Positions 36,172 to 48,032 of a stretch of 64,000 nucleotides of DNA are shown piece after piece. The stretch's first letter is position 1. Every line of letters begins with the position of its first letter. Origin of the DNA: Pseudomonas chlororaphis (GTDB taxonomy: Bacteria; Pseudomonadota; Gammaproteobacteria; Pseudomonadales; Pseudomonadaceae); contig CP011020.1 of NCBI GenBank assembly GCA_001023535.1, positions 1,085,001 to 1,149,000 on the forward strand, read 5' to 3'. The notes beneath the pieces were generated by a model. That model did no database searches, was not told the origin of the DNA, and was given only the letters and a program-made list of their open reading frames with translations. The translations under genes were made by a program, and so were the position numbers.

Positions 36172-37239
36172 TCAGCCCTGGTTCAGCAGTTGCCGCAGGT
36201 CGATGACCGCTGCGTTGGCCCGGGAAATGTAGTTGGCCATCACCAGCGAATGGTTCGCCAACACGCCGAAGCCGCTGCCATTGAGGATCATCGGGCTCCA
36301 GACCGGTTCCTGGGACGCTTCCAGTTCACGAATGATCTGCCGGACGCTGACGGTGGCGTTCTTCTTCGCCAGCACGTCGGCGAAGTCCACTTCGATGGCC
36401 CGCAACAAATGCGACAGCGCCCATGCCTGGCCGCGCGCCTCGTAGAACACGTTGTCGATTTGCATCCATGGGGTCTCGACGACTTCTTCATCCACCTGCG
36501 GCACCTGGCCCGGCGCCGGAATTTCGGTTTTCAACGACGTGTTGAGCTTGACCCGGCCCACGCTGGCCGACAGGCGCTGGGACAACGAACCCAGGCGAGT
36601 GCCGACATCCCCCAGCCAGTTGTTCAGGTTGTCGGCACGGGCGTAGAACAGCGCGCTCTTCTGGGCCGGATCGGACAGGCGTGCCTGGTAGCGGCTCAGG
36701 GAATTGATGCCTTCCTGGTACTCCGACTCACTGGAGGGCAGCACCCAACTGCGGTTATCGAAGTTGAAGCGCGGCTCGGCCTTGGCCAGATCGGCGTCTT
36801 CGGCGGACTGTGACTGGGAACGGGCGAAGTCCTTGCGCAAGGCGCGGCTCAGGTCGCGAACCTGCACCAGCACGCCGTATTCCCAGCTCGGCATGTTGTC
36901 CATCCACAGGCCCGGCGGGAAACGGTCGTTGGAAATGTAGCCGCCCGGTTTGGTCAGCAAGGTGCCGGCCACGGTCTTGAGGGTCTCGACGGTGGTGTAG
37001 CCCACCACCATTTGCCGGCCGTCCCGCTCGGCTGCCGCCTGGGCGTTCTGCTGCACCGGGAACAGCGCCGGCTCCTGGCTCCAATACCAACCCAGGGCGA
37101 TGGTCACCAGCAGGTACAGGCCGACCAGCGTCGCCAGTGCCCGACTGAACAACAGCCCACCCAGGTAGCTGCGGGTGTCCGATTTCGGTTCGGCGGCACG
37201 TTCAGGCGCGCTGCCCGCGCGGTTTTTCCAGTCCAGCAT
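36172..37239 (-). CDS. DUF2333 family membrane-anchored protein
   Basis: A 355-aa protein with one N-terminal membrane anchor (RALATLVGLYLLVTIALGWY, about residues 35-54) and a large, mostly helical periplasmic part. Features resembling DUF2333 include GGYISNDRFPPGLWMDNMPS, WEYGVLVQVRDLSRALRKD and NLNNWLGDVGTRLGSLSQRL. Function unknown. It forms an operon with the NUDIX gene and is divergent from gcbA across 286 bp, matching PA4842. Confidence 0.83.
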   Translation of the reverse strand: MLDWKNRAGSAPERAAEPKSDTRSYLGGLLFSRALATLVGLYLLVTIALGWYWSQEPALFPVQQNAQAAAERDGRQMVVGYTTVETLKTVAGTLLTKPGGYISNDRFPPGLWMDNMPSWEYGVLVQVRDLSRALRKDFARSQSQSAEDADLAKAEPRFNFDNRSWVLPSSESEYQEGINSLSRYQARLSDPAQKSALFYARADNLNNWLGDVGTRLGSLSQRLSASVGRVKLNTSLKTEIPAPGQVPQVDEEVVETPWMQIDNVFYEARGQAWALSHLLRAIEVDFADVLAKKNATVSVRQIIRELEASQEPVWSPMILNGSGFGVLANHSLVMANYISRANAAVIDLRQLLNQG

Positions 37240-37525
37240 GGCGATATCCCTTCAATCACTTGAGTTCTCGGTTCGACCACAACCCTACGCCATCGTGCCT
37301 GATTTGAAACGCGATAATGTGGCGGCCAATCAGGCCTGCCCTGGCAGGGTCGTCGAGCAGCCACTATAAATGAAGCGCCGCCGTCGGTCTTCGAAACTGG
37401 CCGGTCATTAACTGAATGTCGCGGTTGGACAGATTATTGACGTATGACACTGATGCAAGGGAAAAGAGGTGCTAGCATAGAGCCACCAGTCGACCTCAGC
37501 ATGCAGCCTAACTAGTAGTCAGGAT
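37240..37525. other. divergent promoter region DUF2333/gcbA (286 bp)
   Basis: Contains the start regions of both divergent genes. AT-rich stretches near 37370-37480 could hold the gcbA promoter, but I cannot place a definite -35/-10. No small gene or repeat was seen. Confidence 0.35.
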
Positions 37526-39187
37526 ATGACCGAGCCAGAAGACCCCAGCCGCGAGCGCCTCAAGCATCACTTTGCCCAGCGGGTAATTCACCAGGCTCGT
37601 CAGATCCTGGAGATCTGGCAGCGCCTGCAGCGCAGCGAGTGGTCCAGCACCGATCTTTCCGAGCTCAGCGAAGCCAATCTGCGGCTGCTGCGTTTTGCCG
37701 AACGCTTCGAACAACCCGAACACACCCAGCTCGCCCAAGGCATCAGTCAGTCGTTGCAGGCAGTGGATGCCAACCGCGGACGCCTGAGCAGCCACCTGAT
37801 CACCGAAATCAACCGCCTGATGCAGCGCCTGTCGCGCACCGGCCTGCGCCATGGCGACCAACTCGAACAGACCTTCCTGCCGCCGCTGCGCAAACCCATC
37901 TATGTACTGCTGCAAGACCACGACCGCGCCGAGCGCCTGGCCAAGCAATTGGAATTCTTCGGTCTCAGTGCCCAGGCCCTGGACAGCGTCGCGGCATTTC
38001 GGGCGACGATGGTCGAGCGCCTGCCGGCGGCGATTGTCATGGACGTGGATTTCAGCGGCCCCGGCGCCGGCCTGAAACTGGCCGCCGAAGCCCAGGAAGG
38101 CCTGGACCAGCCGCTGCCGCTGCTGTTCTTCAGTTTGCTGGAAACCGACACGCCGACCCGCCTGGCGGCCGTGCGGGCCGGCGGGCAGGAGTTCCTCACC
38201 GGCACGCTCGAAGCGTCGAGCCTGCTGGAAAAAATCGAAGTGCTGACCTGCGTCGCCCAGTACGAGCCCTACAAAGTGCTGATCATCGATGACTCCCGCG
38301 CCCAGGCCCTGCACACCGAACGCCTGCTCAACAGTGCCGGCATCGTCACCCGCACGCTGATCGAGCCGATCCAGGCCATGGCCGAGCTGGCGGACTTCCA
38401 GCCCGACCTGATCATCCTCGACATGTACATGCCCGCCTGCACCGGCACCGAGTTGGCCAAGGTGATCCGCCACAACGACCGCTACGTCAGCGTGCCGATC
38501 ATCTACCTGTCCGCCGAAGACGACCTGGACAAGCAGCTCGATGCCATGAGCGAAGGCGGCGACGACTTCCTGACCAAACCGATCAAGCCCCGCCACCTGA
38601 TCACCACCGTGCGCAACCGCGCGGCACGGGCGCGCAACCTCAAGGCGCGGATGGTGCGCGACAGCCTTACCGGGCTGTACAACCACACGCACATCCTGCA
38701 GTTGCTCGAAGATTGCAGTTTCCGCGCCCGCCGGGAAGGCAAGCCGCTGAGTTTCGCCATGCTCGACATCGACCACTTCAAGCGGGTCAATGACAGCCAT
38801 GGCCACCCCATGGGCGACCGGGTGATCAAGAGCCTGGCGCTGTTTCTCAAGCAGCGTCTGCGCAAGACCGATTTCATCGGCCGCTACGGGGGCGAAGAGT
38901 TCGCCATCGTCATGCCCGACACCGACATCGAGGCGGCCTGCAAGGTGCTGGATGAAATCCGCCAGCGCTTTGCCGAAATCCACTACCCGGCCCAGCCCCA
39001 CGACTTGTGGTGCACCTTCAGCGCCGGCGTGGTGGAGATGAGCGATGACTCCGACAGCCTGATGATGGCGAGCCAGGCGGACGAGGCGCTGTACCGGGCC
39101 AAGCACGCCGGACGCAACCGCGTGCAGGCGGCCAGGCAAAGTGCCACTTTTTCATCGGAATCCACCGATTCGGTCATAAACCTGTAA
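37526..39187 (+). CDS. gcbA: diguanylate cyclase with two receiver domains, GcbA
   Basis: A 553-aa cytoplasmic c-di-GMP synthase. A helical N-terminus (1-125) precedes REC1 (about 128-245, with VMDVDFSG as the acceptor-type Asp) and REC2 (about 250-370, IIDDSRAQ acid pair, phosphate-acceptor Asp in [13 protein letters not shown], Lys in FLTKPIK). A GGDEF domain follows (about 385-540) with active-site GGEEF in [10 protein letters not shown] and an upstream inhibitory RxxD site (RKTD), so it is probably active and product-inhibited. Domain order and neighbours match GcbA (PA4843), which promotes initial attachment. Confidence 0.9.
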   Translation: MTEPEDPSRERLKHHFAQRVIHQARQILEIWQRLQRSEWSSTDLSELSEANLRLLRFAERFEQPEHTQLAQGISQSLQAVDANRGRLSSHLITEINRLMQRLSRTGLRHGDQLEQTFLPPLRKPIYVLLQDHDRAERLAKQLEFFGLSAQALDSVAAFRATMVERLPAAIVMDVDFSGPGAGLKLAAEAQEGLDQPLPLLFFSLLETDTPTRLAAVRAGGQEFLTGTLEASSLLEKIEVLTCVAQYEPYKVLIIDDSRAQALHTERLLNSAGIVTRTLIEPIQAMAELADFQPDLIILDMYMPACTGTELAKVIRHNDRYVSVPIIYLSAEDDLDKQLDAMSEGGDDFLTKPIKPRHLITTVRNRAARARNLKARMVRDSLTGLYNHTHILQLLEDCSFRARREGKPLSFAMLDIDHFKRVNDSHGHPMGDRVIKSLALFLKQRLRKTDFIGRYGGEEFAIVMPDTDIEAACKVLDEIRQRFAEIHYPAQPHDLWCTFSAGVVEMSDDSDSLMMASQADEALYRAKHAGRNRVQAARQSATFSSESTDSVINL

Positions 39188-39239
39188 CTCAAACGCAATA
39201 ACTTCAAGCACTTACGATTCTGCCCTTGGTAGACCCTTG

Positions 39240-41186
39240 ATGCGCCTGAAGCTGCTGACCAATCTCAATACCCTTCTTTTAGTTGCTGTGTGCCTGGGCC
39301 TGGGTGCCACGTTGTGGTGGTCGCAGATCGCCCTGGAGCGACCCTATCTGTTGATGGAGCGTTACCTGGGCCTGTCGCGGCAGTTTCAGGGCGAGGTGAC
39401 ACGCAACATCGAGGAGTACCTGAACAGCGGCGATGCCTTGCGCCTGAGCGCCGCGACCCAGGCCTTGGAAACCCTGCAAAAGGAACTCGATGCGTTCCCG
39501 CCGGAGCTGGCCCAGACCCTGCGCCCGAGCCTGTCCAACCTCGACAGCTTCAGCAAGACCGACCTGCTGGGCGCCGGCAAGCTGGCCGGCGACCCCCAGG
39601 CCCTGTTGCTCCAGGCCGAACGTGAATTGAGCGCCAACCTCGACCAGCTCGCCCGATACGCCCAAGGCGCGCCCGCCTACCTGCCACCGCTGTTCGCCGC
39701 GTCGCAGCATCTGGGCCGGCTGTCCCTCACCCGGGACAAGCTGGTCAGCAGCGGTCGCAGTGAAATGGCCGCCGACGTCGAACGGGAACTGCAGAGCATC
39801 CGCACCCAGGCCGCCCAGCTCGATGGCTTGCCACTGCTCGGCGTGACGGCCAGCAGCGAAACCGCCGGCGATGATTTCGCTGCGCTGATGGGCCTGGAGA
39901 CCCAGGAAAAAACCGCCGCCGAAGATGCCGGCATCGCTCTCAAACGCGAACTCAACAGCCTGCTTGGCCGCTACCCGGCGGAGCTGTCGCGCACTCGGGA
40001 ACTGATCCAGAAACGCACCGAGTTGAGCAACGCCACGCACCTCAAGACCGCTGACGTGCAGCAGGCCATCGATGCCATGGAGCCTGCGGTGCGGGCCCAG
40101 CACGGGCGGATCCAGGGCGAGGTGCGCTTGATCCAGGGCGTGATGATCGGCCTGATCCTGCTGATCGCGTTGCTCATCGACACCTTGCAGCGACGTCTCG
40201 CCCGGACCCTGACCCACCTGGCGCCCGCTTTGTCGACCTGGGCGGAGGGCGATTTCAGCCGCGACATCCGGGTGGGCGCCAGCAACCGCGAACTGCAGGA
40301 CATCGAAGCGTCGCTCAATCGCCTGCGCGCCTACCTGGTGGACCTGGTGGGCACCATTCGCGTGAACGCCGAACAAGTGGCCGACAGCAGCCGGACCCTG
40401 GCGGAACTGAGCGGCGAGCTGCACAGCGGCGCCGAGGACCAGGCCGACGACACGGCGCTGATCCGAGACTCCCTCAGCGAATTGGAGGCGACGATCCAGC
40501 AAGTCGCCGGCGACGCTAGCCAGGCCGCCGACGCCAGCCGTAGCGCCGGCCACGCGGTGGAACAAGGACAGAAAGTCATCGGCCTGAGCCTCACCGGTTT
40601 GCATGCGCTGGTGGGGGAAGTGCAGGACAACGCGCAAATGATCGAGCAACTGGCCGAGGAGTCGGCCACCATCGGCGGCGTGCTGACGGTGATTCGCTCC
40701 ATCGCCGACCAGACCAACCTGCTGGCCCTCAACGCCGCCATCGAAGCGGCCCGCGCCGGAGAAATGGGCCGTGGCTTCGCGGTGGTGGCCGAAGAGGTTC
40801 GCTCCCTGGCCCAACGCACAGCCGGCGCCACCGCCGAGATCCAGACCCTGATCGCCCGCTTGCAACAGGCCGCACGCCAGTCGGTGGACGGCATGCGCGC
40901 CCAGGTCGAACACGCCGAAGCCACCGCCAACCAGGCCCAGGCCGCCGACGGTGCGCTGGATGAAATCGTCGGCGCCATCCAGACCATCGCCGACACCGCC
41001 GTGCGCATCGCTGACGTCACCGCCCAGCAGAGCGGCGCCGTCAGCGAAATCCGCGACCACAGCGAACGCATCCACCAACTGGGCGGCGACAACCTGCTGC
41101 GCATCGGCCAGGGCCGGGAACAAGGCGACAATCTGCTGGTACTGGGCGGACGCTTGCACACGGCGGTGCAAGCATTCCGGGTCTAA
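39240..41186 (+). CDS. ctpL: methyl-accepting chemotaxis protein, CtpL-like
   Basis: A 648-aa chemoreceptor. TM1 (about 8-28, [16 protein letters not shown]) is followed by a large helical periplasmic sensor (about 30-300), TM2 ([20 protein letters not shown], about 302-321), HAMP, and a cytoplasmic signalling domain with the hairpin tip [20 protein letters not shown]. The long helical-bimodular ligand domain and position next to gcbA fit CtpL (PA4844), which senses low phosphate and some aromatics. ATG 39240 was chosen; the ribosome site is poor. Confidence 0.87.
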   Translation: MRLKLLTNLNTLLLVAVCLGLGATLWWSQIALERPYLLMERYLGLSRQFQGEVTRNIEEYLNSGDALRLSAATQALETLQKELDAFPPELAQTLRPSLSNLDSFSKTDLLGAGKLAGDPQALLLQAERELSANLDQLARYAQGAPAYLPPLFAASQHLGRLSLTRDKLVSSGRSEMAADVERELQSIRTQAAQLDGLPLLGVTASSETAGDDFAALMGLETQEKTAAEDAGIALKRELNSLLGRYPAELSRTRELIQKRTELSNATHLKTADVQQAIDAMEPAVRAQHGRIQGEVRLIQGVMIGLILLIALLIDTLQRRLARTLTHLAPALSTWAEGDFSRDIRVGASNRELQDIEASLNRLRAYLVDLVGTIRVNAEQVADSSRTLAELSGELHSGAEDQADDTALIRDSLSELEATIQQVAGDASQAADASRSAGHAVEQGQKVIGLSLTGLHALVGEVQDNAQMIEQLAEESATIGGVLTVIRSIADQTNLLALNAAIEAARAGEMGRGFAVVAEEVRSLAQRTAGATAEIQTLIARLQQAARQSVDGMRAQVEHAEATANQAQAADGALDEIVGAIQTIADTAVRIADVTAQQSGAVSEIRDHSERIHQLGGDNLLRIGQGREQGDNLLVLGGRLHTAVQAFRV

Positions 41187-41506
41187 CCCCCTATCCCACA
41201 ATCATTCAGGTTGGCCCAGAATTAACGTCCGCCACCAACCCACTGTGGGAGCGGGCTTGCCCGCGAAAGCGCTGGGTCAGCTTGCGACAATATTGGATGT
41301 ACCGACCCCTTCGCGGGCAAGCCCGCTCCCACAAGGTTCAGTGCGGGCTTTCCGGCTGCAGATGACCGGATCCTGGGGCATGGTCATAAATTTCGCGCAA
41401 ACATCGGTCATCGTGCTGGCTATTGCAGAGAACTGGACAGTCATTAAGGCTTTGCGGCATAGTCGCCGGGTTCTGACACCTGCGCACGGATAACAAGGAA
41501 CAGCAG
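41187..41506. other. 320-bp gap between ctpL and aroQ with a BIME
   Basis: REPs at 41242-41269 and 41307-41335 face each other (TGTGGGAGCGGGCTTGC and complement). The aroQ promoter is probably within 41420-41470. No coding sequence seen. In P. aeruginosa I recall dipZ (PA4845) at this position; it is absent here. Confidence 0.7.
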
Positions 41507-41962
41507 ATGGCAACCCTTTTGGTCCTGCACGGACCCAACCTGAACCTGCTTGGCACCCGCGAACCTGGCGTCTACGGCGCCGTGACACTGGCGCAGATCA
41601 ACCAGGACCTGGAGCAGCGGGCCCGCGCCGCCGGCCATCATCTGCTCTACCTGCAAAGCAATGCCGAATATGAATTGATCGATCGCATCCATGCCGCGCG
41701 TGGCGAAGGCGTGGACTTCATTCTGATCAATCCAGCAGCTTTTACACACACAAGTGTCGCATTACGTGACGCGCTGCTGGCGGTGAGCATCCCATTCATC
41801 GAAGTGCATTTGTCCAACGTGCATAAACGCGAACCTTTCCGCCATCACTCTTACTTCTCCGATGTAGCGGTGGGAGTGATCTGCGGCCTTGGCGCCAGCG
41901 GTTACCGATTGGCCCTGGAGGCTGCCCTGGAGCAGCTTGAACAACAAGCTACACGCCCCTGA
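41507..41962 (+). CDS. aroQ: type II 3-dehydroquinate dehydratase
   Basis: A 151-aa type II dehydroquinase, third step of the shikimate pathway. Active-site signatures are [17 protein letters not shown] (the mobile loop Arg and Tyr), [32 protein letters not shown] and [20 protein letters not shown] (catalytic His). Length is normal for the dodecameric family. It begins a likely aroQ-accB-accC operon, with accB 24 bp downstream. Confidence 0.95.
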   Translation: MATLLVLHGPNLNLLGTREPGVYGAVTLAQINQDLEQRARAAGHHLLYLQSNAEYELIDRIHAARGEGVDFILINPAAFTHTSVALRDALLAVSIPFIEVHLSNVHKREPFRHHSYFSDVAVGVICGLGASGYRLALEAALEQLEQQATRP

Positions 41963-41986
41963 CCGACCCTTGGGAGTTGATGATTC

Positions 41987-42454
41987 ATGGATATCCGTAA
42001 AGTTAAGAAACTGATCGAATTGCTGGAAGAGTCCGGCATCGACGAGCTGGAGATCAAGGAAGGCGAAGAGTCCGTACGCATCAGCCGCCACAGCAAGACG
42101 CCAGCCCAGCAGTTCTATGCCCCGGCACCGATGCAAGCACCCGCCGCCGCCCCTGCGCCAGCCGCACCGGCAGCCGCCACCGCCGCTGCTCCAGCCGCTG
42201 CCGCCGCTCCGGCACTCAACGGCACCGTCGCTCGTTCGCCCATGGTAGGCACGTTCTACCGCAAGTCTTCGCCAACCTCGCCGTCCTTCGTTGAAGTGGG
42301 CCAGACCGTGAAGAAAGGCGACACCCTGTGCATCGTCGAAGCCATGAAGATGATGAACCACATCGAAGCTGAAACCAGCGGTGTGATCGAGTCCATCCTC
42401 GTCGAAGACGGCCAGCCGGTTGAGTACGACCAACCGCTGTTCACCATCGTTTGA
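41987..42454 (+). CDS. accB: biotin carboxyl carrier protein of acetyl-CoA carboxylase
   Basis: A 155-aa BCCP. The N-terminal helical region ([17 protein letters not shown]) is followed by a Pro/Ala-rich flexible linker (about 48-78) and the biotinyl domain with target lysine Lys121 in [12 protein letters not shown]. It carries carboxybiotin between biotin carboxylase (AccC) and the carboxyltransferase. accC follows after 17 bp. Confidence 0.96.
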   Translation: MDIRKVKKLIELLEESGIDELEIKEGEESVRISRHSKTPAQQFYAPAPMQAPAAAPAPAAPAAATAAAPAAAAAPALNGTVARSPMVGTFYRKSSPTSPSFVEVGQTVKKGDTLCIVEAMKMMNHIEAETSGVIESILVEDGQPVEYDQPLFTIV

Positions 42455-42471
42455 ACCGCGGAGAGCCTTTG

Positions 42472-43827
42472 ATGACTGCGAAGTTGGAAAAAGTCCTGAT
42501 CGCAAACCGCGGTGAGATCGCCCTGCGGATTCTGCGAGCCTGCAAGGAGATGGGCATCAAGACCGTCGCCGTTTACTCCAAGGCCGACAAAGAACTGATG
42601 CACCTGGGCCTGGCAGACGAATCCGTCTGCATCGGTCCGGCGTCGGCTGCGCACTCCTACCTGCACATCCCGGCGATCATCGCCGCTGCCGAAGTGACCG
42701 GCGCCACCGCCATTCACCCAGGCTACGGCTTCCTGGCGGAAAACGCCGACTTCGCCGAACAGGTCGAGAACTCCGGTTTTGCCTTCATCGGTCCGAAAGC
42801 CGACACCATCCGCCTGATGGGCGACAAGGTATCGGCCAAGCACGCCATGATCGCTGCCGGCGTACCGACCGTTCCGGGTTCCGACGGCCCGTTGCCTGAA
42901 GACGAAGAAACCGCTCTGCGCATCGGTCGCGAAGTGGGCTACCCGGTGATCATCAAGGCCGCTGGCGGCGGCGGCGGTCGCGGCATGCGCGTGGTACACA
43001 AGGAAGAAGACCTGATTTCCTCGGCGAAACTGACCCGCTCCGAAGCCGGCGCGGCGTTCGGCAACCCGATGGTCTACCTGGAAAAATTCCTCACCAACCC
43101 ACGCCACGTCGAAGTCCAGGTGTTGTCCGACGGCCAAGGCCAGGCCATCCACCTGGGCGACCGCGATTGCTCGCTGCAACGTCGTCACCAGAAGGTACTC
43201 GAAGAAGCGCCAGCACCGGGCATCGACGAGCAGGCGCGCCAGGAAGTCCTGGCACGTTGCGTCAAGGCCTGCATCGACATCGGCTACCGCGGCGCCGGCA
43301 CCTTCGAGTTCCTCTACGAGAACGGTCGTTTCTACTTCATCGAAATGAACACCCGTGTTCAGGTGGAGCACCCGGTTTCGGAGATGGTCACCGGTATCGA
43401 CATCGTCAAGGAAATGCTCAGCATTGCCGCCGGCAACAAGCTGTCGTTCACCCAGGATGACGTGGTCATCCGCGGTCACGCACTGGAATGCCGGATCAAC
43501 GCCGAAGACCCGAAAACCTTCATGCCAAGCCCAGGCACGGTCAAGCATTTCCACGCCCCGGGCGGCAATGGCGTTCGCGTCGACTCGCACCTGTACAGCG
43601 GTTATGCCGTTCCGCCGAACTACGATTCGTTGATCGGTAAGCTGATCACCTACGGTGCGACCCGCGACGAAGCCATGGCGCGCATGCGCAATGCCCTGGA
43701 CGAAATCGTGGTGGACGGGATCAAGACCAACATCCCGCTGCACCGTGATCTGGTCCGTGACGAAGGCTTCTGCGAAGGCGGCGTCAACATCCATTACCTG
43801 GAACACAAGCTGGCCCACCAGGCTTGA
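42472..43827 (+). CDS. accC: biotin carboxylase subunit of acetyl-CoA carboxylase
   Basis: A 451-aa ATP-grasp biotin carboxylase. Landmarks are [20 protein letters not shown] at the N-terminus, [16 protein letters not shown], the glycine-rich ATP lid [13 protein letters not shown], and [20 protein letters not shown]. The length equals E. coli AccC (449) within two residues. Start ATG 42472 is chosen over an upstream TTG at 42451. A strong terminator follows. Confidence 0.97.
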   Translation: MTAKLEKVLIANRGEIALRILRACKEMGIKTVAVYSKADKELMHLGLADESVCIGPASAAHSYLHIPAIIAAAEVTGATAIHPGYGFLAENADFAEQVENSGFAFIGPKADTIRLMGDKVSAKHAMIAAGVPTVPGSDGPLPEDEETALRIGREVGYPVIIKAAGGGGGRGMRVVHKEEDLISSAKLTRSEAGAAFGNPMVYLEKFLTNPRHVEVQVLSDGQGQAIHLGDRDCSLQRRHQKVLEEAPAPGIDEQARQEVLARCVKACIDIGYRGAGTFEFLYENGRFYFIEMNTRVQVEHPVSEMVTGIDIVKEMLSIAAGNKLSFTQDDVVIRGHALECRINAEDPKTFMPSPGTVKHFHAPGGNGVRVDSHLYSGYAVPPNYDSLIGKLITYGATRDEAMARMRNALDEIVVDGIKTNIPLHRDLVRDEGFCEGGVNIHYLEHKLAHQA

Positions 43828-43846
43828 TGCTTCGAGTGATGTAAAG

Positions 43847-43877
43847 GACCCCGGCCCATTGGCCGGGGTCTTTTTTT
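43847..43877 (+). terminator. rho-independent terminator after accC
   Basis: Stem GACCCCGGCC (43847-43856), loop CATT, GGCCGGGGTC (43861-43870), then seven T (43871-43877). It ends the aroQ-accBC unit and lies 14 bp before the convergent toxin-like gene. Confidence 0.92.
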
Positions 43878-43890
43878 GCCTGCCGATCGC

Positions 43891-46800
43891 TCAGCTCAGC
43901 AGCACCGTCGCGAAGGCCTGCGCTTCGACTTCCGCCGGCGTCGCCAGCCGCCCCTGCCCCGTGCTGATGGCACCGCTGGGATTGGCGACCAGGGGTTCGT
44001 TGCGCACGCGCCGCATGAACCCGCGGGCTCGCGCCGAAACCGGATCGGCGCTCTTCTTCGCCCGCGCCAGCACCGGGATGTAGTAACGCTCGACCTGGCC
44101 GCGCGAGGTCTTGAAGACCGATGTCACGCCATTGCGCAGGTCCAGCGCCAGACCGTAAGTGTTGCCAAAACAGGACGAGTACGACCAGTGATCCCACGTC
44201 GGTTGCAGGCCTTCGCGCCGCATCGCCGACCGGACCCGCCCGCCAATGTCAGTGCCGGTCAGCCAATCCCCGCCCACCAGGGTGGCACGAACCTCTTGCG
44301 CCGTCGTGCCCAGGCGCTGCATGACGTCCCGCAGGCTGCGCTCGATCAGCGCGCGGATGTTGTGATCGAAGTGAATGACGGCTCCGGTCCGGGTGGCCGG
44401 GCTGTACAACGCCGCGATCACGCAGGTCTGCGCGTTCAACGAGAACAGATAATTGTCCGCGACCGCCTCGCTGTAGCGCGCCACCAGCGCCTCGCCCTGC
44501 AACGCCCCCCTTGAGACATCCGGGAAGACATGACCGGGAAACGCCTCGCGCAAATCCCTCACGTGCCCGAGGACAAGCACCTCATCATTACCCCCACGCA
44601 GGCCGACTTCGTTACGTACCCATTTACCGTTCCCCAGCCGTCGGATGGGCACGTTGTACAAGGCGCCGGGGCGGCGGGCGTCCACCAGGCACAAACCGCC
44701 GAAATAGGTATTTTCCTTCACCTGGTAGTACCGACCCTGGTGGCGCACGTAGTAGAGGCTGCGCGGCTGCGAGGCGCTGGCCGGACTGCGATAGGTCCCG
44801 TTGAAAATTCCCTCCTTGGTCACGTACTCCAGGTGGTCAGGGGCCTTGCCCACCGCCTGTTTCGGCTTGAAGCGGATGGGCTGGAGCACCGGCCCGGCGT
44901 CCCTGGCCATCCGCGGGGGCAAGCCCGCCAGGCGCTGGGCGGACAGTGACAGCGGCCTGACCACCCGCTGGAGGCTGCTGGCCGCCCGCCCCAGCAATGC
45001 CACCAGGGTTGTAACGCCCAAGGCGGCGAACAAGGCGCCCCAGGAGGCCATCAACCAATGGCCCAACGCCCGTTCCGTATCCCCTTTCCCGTGAGACTCG
45101 GCTGCCTGCTTGACGCTGCTGGCGATCACGACTGCATCCAACAGCAAGCCCAAAGGTGGGTACACCAGGCACATAGGCGCCGACACGAACAGTAATCCCT
45201 TGATGACCTGTTGCCGGATCACCTCGGCGCGACTGCGGGTGACCGCTTCCACATCGGCGACAGCACGCTCGATGCAGGCATCGAACTCCGTCCGAACATC
45301 GCTTACCCGATTGAACTCGCGCAATGTATCCACGCTCACGGTGCCCGCCGCCAACGCCACCAGGGTGCGCCTGACCGCAGCGCGGGCGCCGAGGGCAACC
45401 CGCTCCAGCAGGTAATCGTGCAGGCGGGCAACGACGGCACCGGAGAAATCCTGGTAACGACGGAACGCGATACCGTCCGCAGAATCCGGCGTGTACAGCC
45501 AATACACGCCCCTTGGCTGGAAATAGGCGAACACATACACGCCGATCACGACCTGCCCGCCGAGGGTAAACCGGATCATCCCCTCCTGCTGCACGGCGGC
45601 CCCCGAATACCCCGGACCGACTGCCGGCGCCGGCTCGCCCAGCCGAGTGACCTGCCGGGTGAGCCACCAGAATTGCTCGGCATTCAACTGGGACTGTCCC
45701 ATGGCGACACGCAGGTCGCGATCCATTCGGGTCAGCAGCAAATTGCGGTAGGCCATGCGGCGGGCGGTGTATTGCGCCGCCTCGGTATCGAGAAACCGGG
45801 CGCGGGTGTCCCGCCCATAGTGCTCCCCCACATACGCCCCACGCAGGTAAACCGCCAGGTCCGCGCTGCGCACTTGCCGCAGGTCCTGGCCGACCGATGA
45901 GCGCACGCCTTTTCGAGGGTCGTCGATTCCGCCGTTGTCGTCATACCCGTAGATGGCCAGGTCCAGCAGACTGGCGGTTATCGTCGCGCCTGTCAGCCCA
46001 GGCCTGTAGTCGATCAGCACCGTGGCCGGATCGACCGGCGCCTGCACGCCCTTGCTGCGCATGTACGGGGCAATCGCCTGGGTGACGACCCGCTTGGCGA
46101 AGTCCATGAAGACTTCGTAGCCGGCCATCTGCTCGATGAACACGCGCTGATGAACCCGCAACTCCTGGTTCAAGCTGCTGAGGTTGCGCCGGGAATCGAG
46201 CGACATCGCCGCGTACCAACGGGGCGACTCGTCCTGCTCCACCTGGGCCAGGTGGTTGTCCACGCCCCTGGCGACGCTGTCTTGCAGGCATTCGCTGAGA
46301 CCGCTCACCGCCCGCCTGGGGTCGCGGCTTGAATCCCAGACCGTCGGCTTGTCCATCACGCGGCTGAAATACTCGCGGGCCGCGTCCCGATCCGTCGGGG
46401 AGATCCTCTGCAACAGGTACTCTCGGCCGGCCTCGTCGCGCGTCCACGCCCCCACCTCGACGCTCACGGCCCACAGCGAAGGCAGCTCGATCCACTCCTG
46501 GCCGTCCGGTTTTCCGGGGGCGTACAACAGCACATCGCCTTGCAGGTCCTGACGATGAAACAAGAGCACATCGTCACACCGCAAGGCATTGGGCAGCACC
46601 AGGCCACTCGCCCGCAGGGGGCCGGTCTCGCGGCCCCACAGGGCCTGGACCGCTTCATGGCTGGCCACCTGCAAATGACCGGCACAGCGGGCAACGAACG
46701 CACTTTGCTGCAGCCGCGCCAGGACCCAATCGAACAAAGCGTCCTGCAGGTCCCTTCGTCCATGGCGCTCCACCAGCGCTTGCCGATACCCGGCAGGTGC

Positions 46801-47841
46801 ATCGACGTCCGCCAGCAACTGGCTGATGAACGACGGCGTCAGCGCCTGGTTGCGCAGCATCGCGCCGTTCTCCACCAGGAACACCGTGAGGGCGTCCGGC
46901 CTGATCGGACCCGACGCCAGCAGTTGACTGAGACTGTGGACGCGCACCGGCTGGCCCATCACGCTTCGCCATTGCACCTGCACGCGAATGCTGTCGGGTT
47001 CGACCGTCATATCCAGTTCACGCCTGACGTAATCCTTGGCCAGTCGCCGGGCGAAGGCTTGCAACGAACCCAGTTCATCGAGCAAGCCATCCACCAGCGC
47101 CTCGGCCTGGGAGGTCTGCTCCTCAAGCGCCTCCAGTCGCTGACGCTCGTCCTCGCCCAGCCCGCGCAACCACTCCGGCAGTTGCGCACGCGCGAGCGCC
47201 TCGAGCGGCTGACGCTGCGTGGCGCTCGCCAACCCGGCCAGCTCGCCGAACCGGCGCCAGTCCTGCTCGAACACTTCGAGCCTTTCGCGCAACGCTTCGA
47301 CGCCAAGGACAGCCAACGGCTGCGGTTGCAACAGCGCCTCGACGTCGCTCAGGTGCCCCTCGAGCCGCTGCCTGACCGCCGCCACCAAGGGCTCATCGCC
47401 CCCGACCATTGACCAATGCCGGCGCAGATAATCCCGATAGTGCGCGATGAAACTCGACGCGACGCTCTCTATCACTTGCGCGATCCGTTCCTGGCGCTCG
47501 GCCGAAAATCCTCGGTCGGCCCCACCCGGCCAGCGGTACGGCGCCTCGGCCTCATCGTCCGGGGCCACGGGCACCACCTCGATCATCCGTCGCAGCACCG
47601 TGTCGATCAGGGTGTCGATGAAATGCGGGTCGATGTTGCCGTCGTGATAGTGGGTGCGCAGTTGCACCAGCAGGTACTCTTCCAGCACGTCCAGCACGCC
47701 CATCCGGGCTTGCAGTCGCGCCTCGATGACGGCCTGCCATTGAGCCAGTCTTTCCAGCACGACATGAGCCGCCGCCTCTGGCGGGGAAGAAAGCGGCCCC
47801 GCGCCGATCACAGTGTTTTGTCGCTTGGCGGTGTTGTCCAT
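43891..47841 (-). CDS. large DUF6543/dermonecrotic-toxin-like protein with C-terminal CheD/CNF-type deamidase fold
   Basis: A 1316-aa protein. The N-terminal and central region (to about 850) fits the DUF6543 (dermonecrotic toxin) proteins of Pseudomonas, e.g. [19 protein letters not shown] then [19 protein letters not shown]. Two hydrophobic segments follow (about 879-910, [20 protein letters not shown], and 927-953, [20 protein letters not shown]), a likely membrane hairpin. Near the C-terminus, [18 protein letters not shown] then AVIHFDHN places Cys1140 and His1157 17 residues apart, as in Che[21 protein letters not shown] matches the CheD glycine motif. This is the CheD/CNF1/BLF1 glutamine-deamidase fold by my reading. 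Start ATG 47841 after GGGAGG; the longer frame (to 48021) runs into the promoter. Secretion route unknown. It occupies the PA4849 position. Confidence 0.75.
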   Translation of the reverse strand: MDNTAKRQNTVIGAGPLSSPPEAAAHVVLERLAQWQAVIEARLQARMGVLDVLEEYLLVQLRTHYHDGNIDPHFIDTLIDTVLRRMIEVVPVAPDDEAEAPYRWPGGADRGFSAERQERIAQVIESVASSFIAHYRDYLRRHWSMVGGDEPLVAAVRQRLEGHLSDVEALLQPQPLAVLGVEALRERLEVFEQDWRRFGELAGLASATQRQPLEALARAQLPEWLRGLGEDERQRLEALEEQTSQAEALVDGLLDELGSLQAFARRLAKDYVRRELDMTVEPDSIRVQVQWRSVMGQPVRVHSLSQLLASGPIRPDALTVFLVENGAMLRNQALTPSFISQLLADVDAPAGYRQALVERHGRRDLQDALFDWVLARLQQSAFVARCAGHLQVASHEAVQALWGRETGPLRASGLVLPNALRCDDVLLFHRQDLQGDVLLYAPGKPDGQEWIELPSLWAVSVEVGAWTRDEAGREYLLQRISPTDRDAAREYFSRVMDKPTVWDSSRDPRRAVSGLSECLQDSVARGVDNHLAQVEQDESPRWYAAMSLDSRRNLSSLNQELRVHQRVFIEQMAGYEVFMDFAKRVVTQAIAPYMRSKGVQAPVDPATVLIDYRPGLTGATITASLLDLAIYGYDDNGGIDDPRKGVRSSVGQDLRQVRSADLAVYLRGAYVGEHYGRDTRARFLDTEAAQYTARRMAYRNLLLTRMDRDLRVAMGQSQLNAEQFWWLTRQVTRLGEPAPAVGPGYSGAAVQQEGMIRFTLGGQVVIGVYVFAYFQPRGVYWLYTPDSADGIAFRRYQDFSGAVVARLHDYLLERVALGARAAVRRTLVALAAGTVSVDTLREFNRVSDVRTEFDACIERAVADVEAVTRSRAEVIRQQVIKGLLFVSAPMCLVYPPLGLLLDAVVIASSVKQAAESHGKGDTERALGHWLMASWGALFAALGVTTLVALLGRAASSLQRVVRPLSLSAQRLAGLPPRMARDAGPVLQPIRFKPKQAVGKAPDHLEYVTKEGIFNGTYRSPASASQPRSLYYVRHQGRYYQVKENTYFGGLCLVDARRPGALYNVPIRRLGNGKWVRNEVGLRGGNDEVLVLGHVRDLREAFPGHVFPDVSRGALQGEALVARYSEAVADNYLFSLNAQTCVIAALYSPATRTGAVIHFDHNIRALIERSLRDVMQRLGTTAQEVRATLVGGDWLTGTDIGGRVRSAMRREGLQPTWDHWSYSSCFGNTYGLALDLRNGVTSVFKTSRGQVERYYIPVLARAKKSADPVSARARGFMRRVRNEPLVANPSGAISTGQGRLATPAEVEAQAFATVLLS

Positions 47842-48032
47842 CACAGACCTCCCTGTTGTGTGGACCGGCACCTTATCCGCCGCACCCGACGCCCAGGGCA
47901 TACATATATATATCGAAACACCCACCCGACGCTGCTCGACTCGCTTATCCACTTTGGGGGCGACCTGGCGTACACTGCGCGCCTTTGCAGCCCCACGCTG
48001 CCCCCTGTATTTTTTTTCCAAAGGTGCCCGCC

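Noticed and set aside
47842..48021. Extension of the DUF6543 toxin frame upstream by 60 codons
   Set aside because: The extension lies in the divergent promoter region with prmA and lacks similarity; ATG 47841 has a strong GGGAGG ribosome site.
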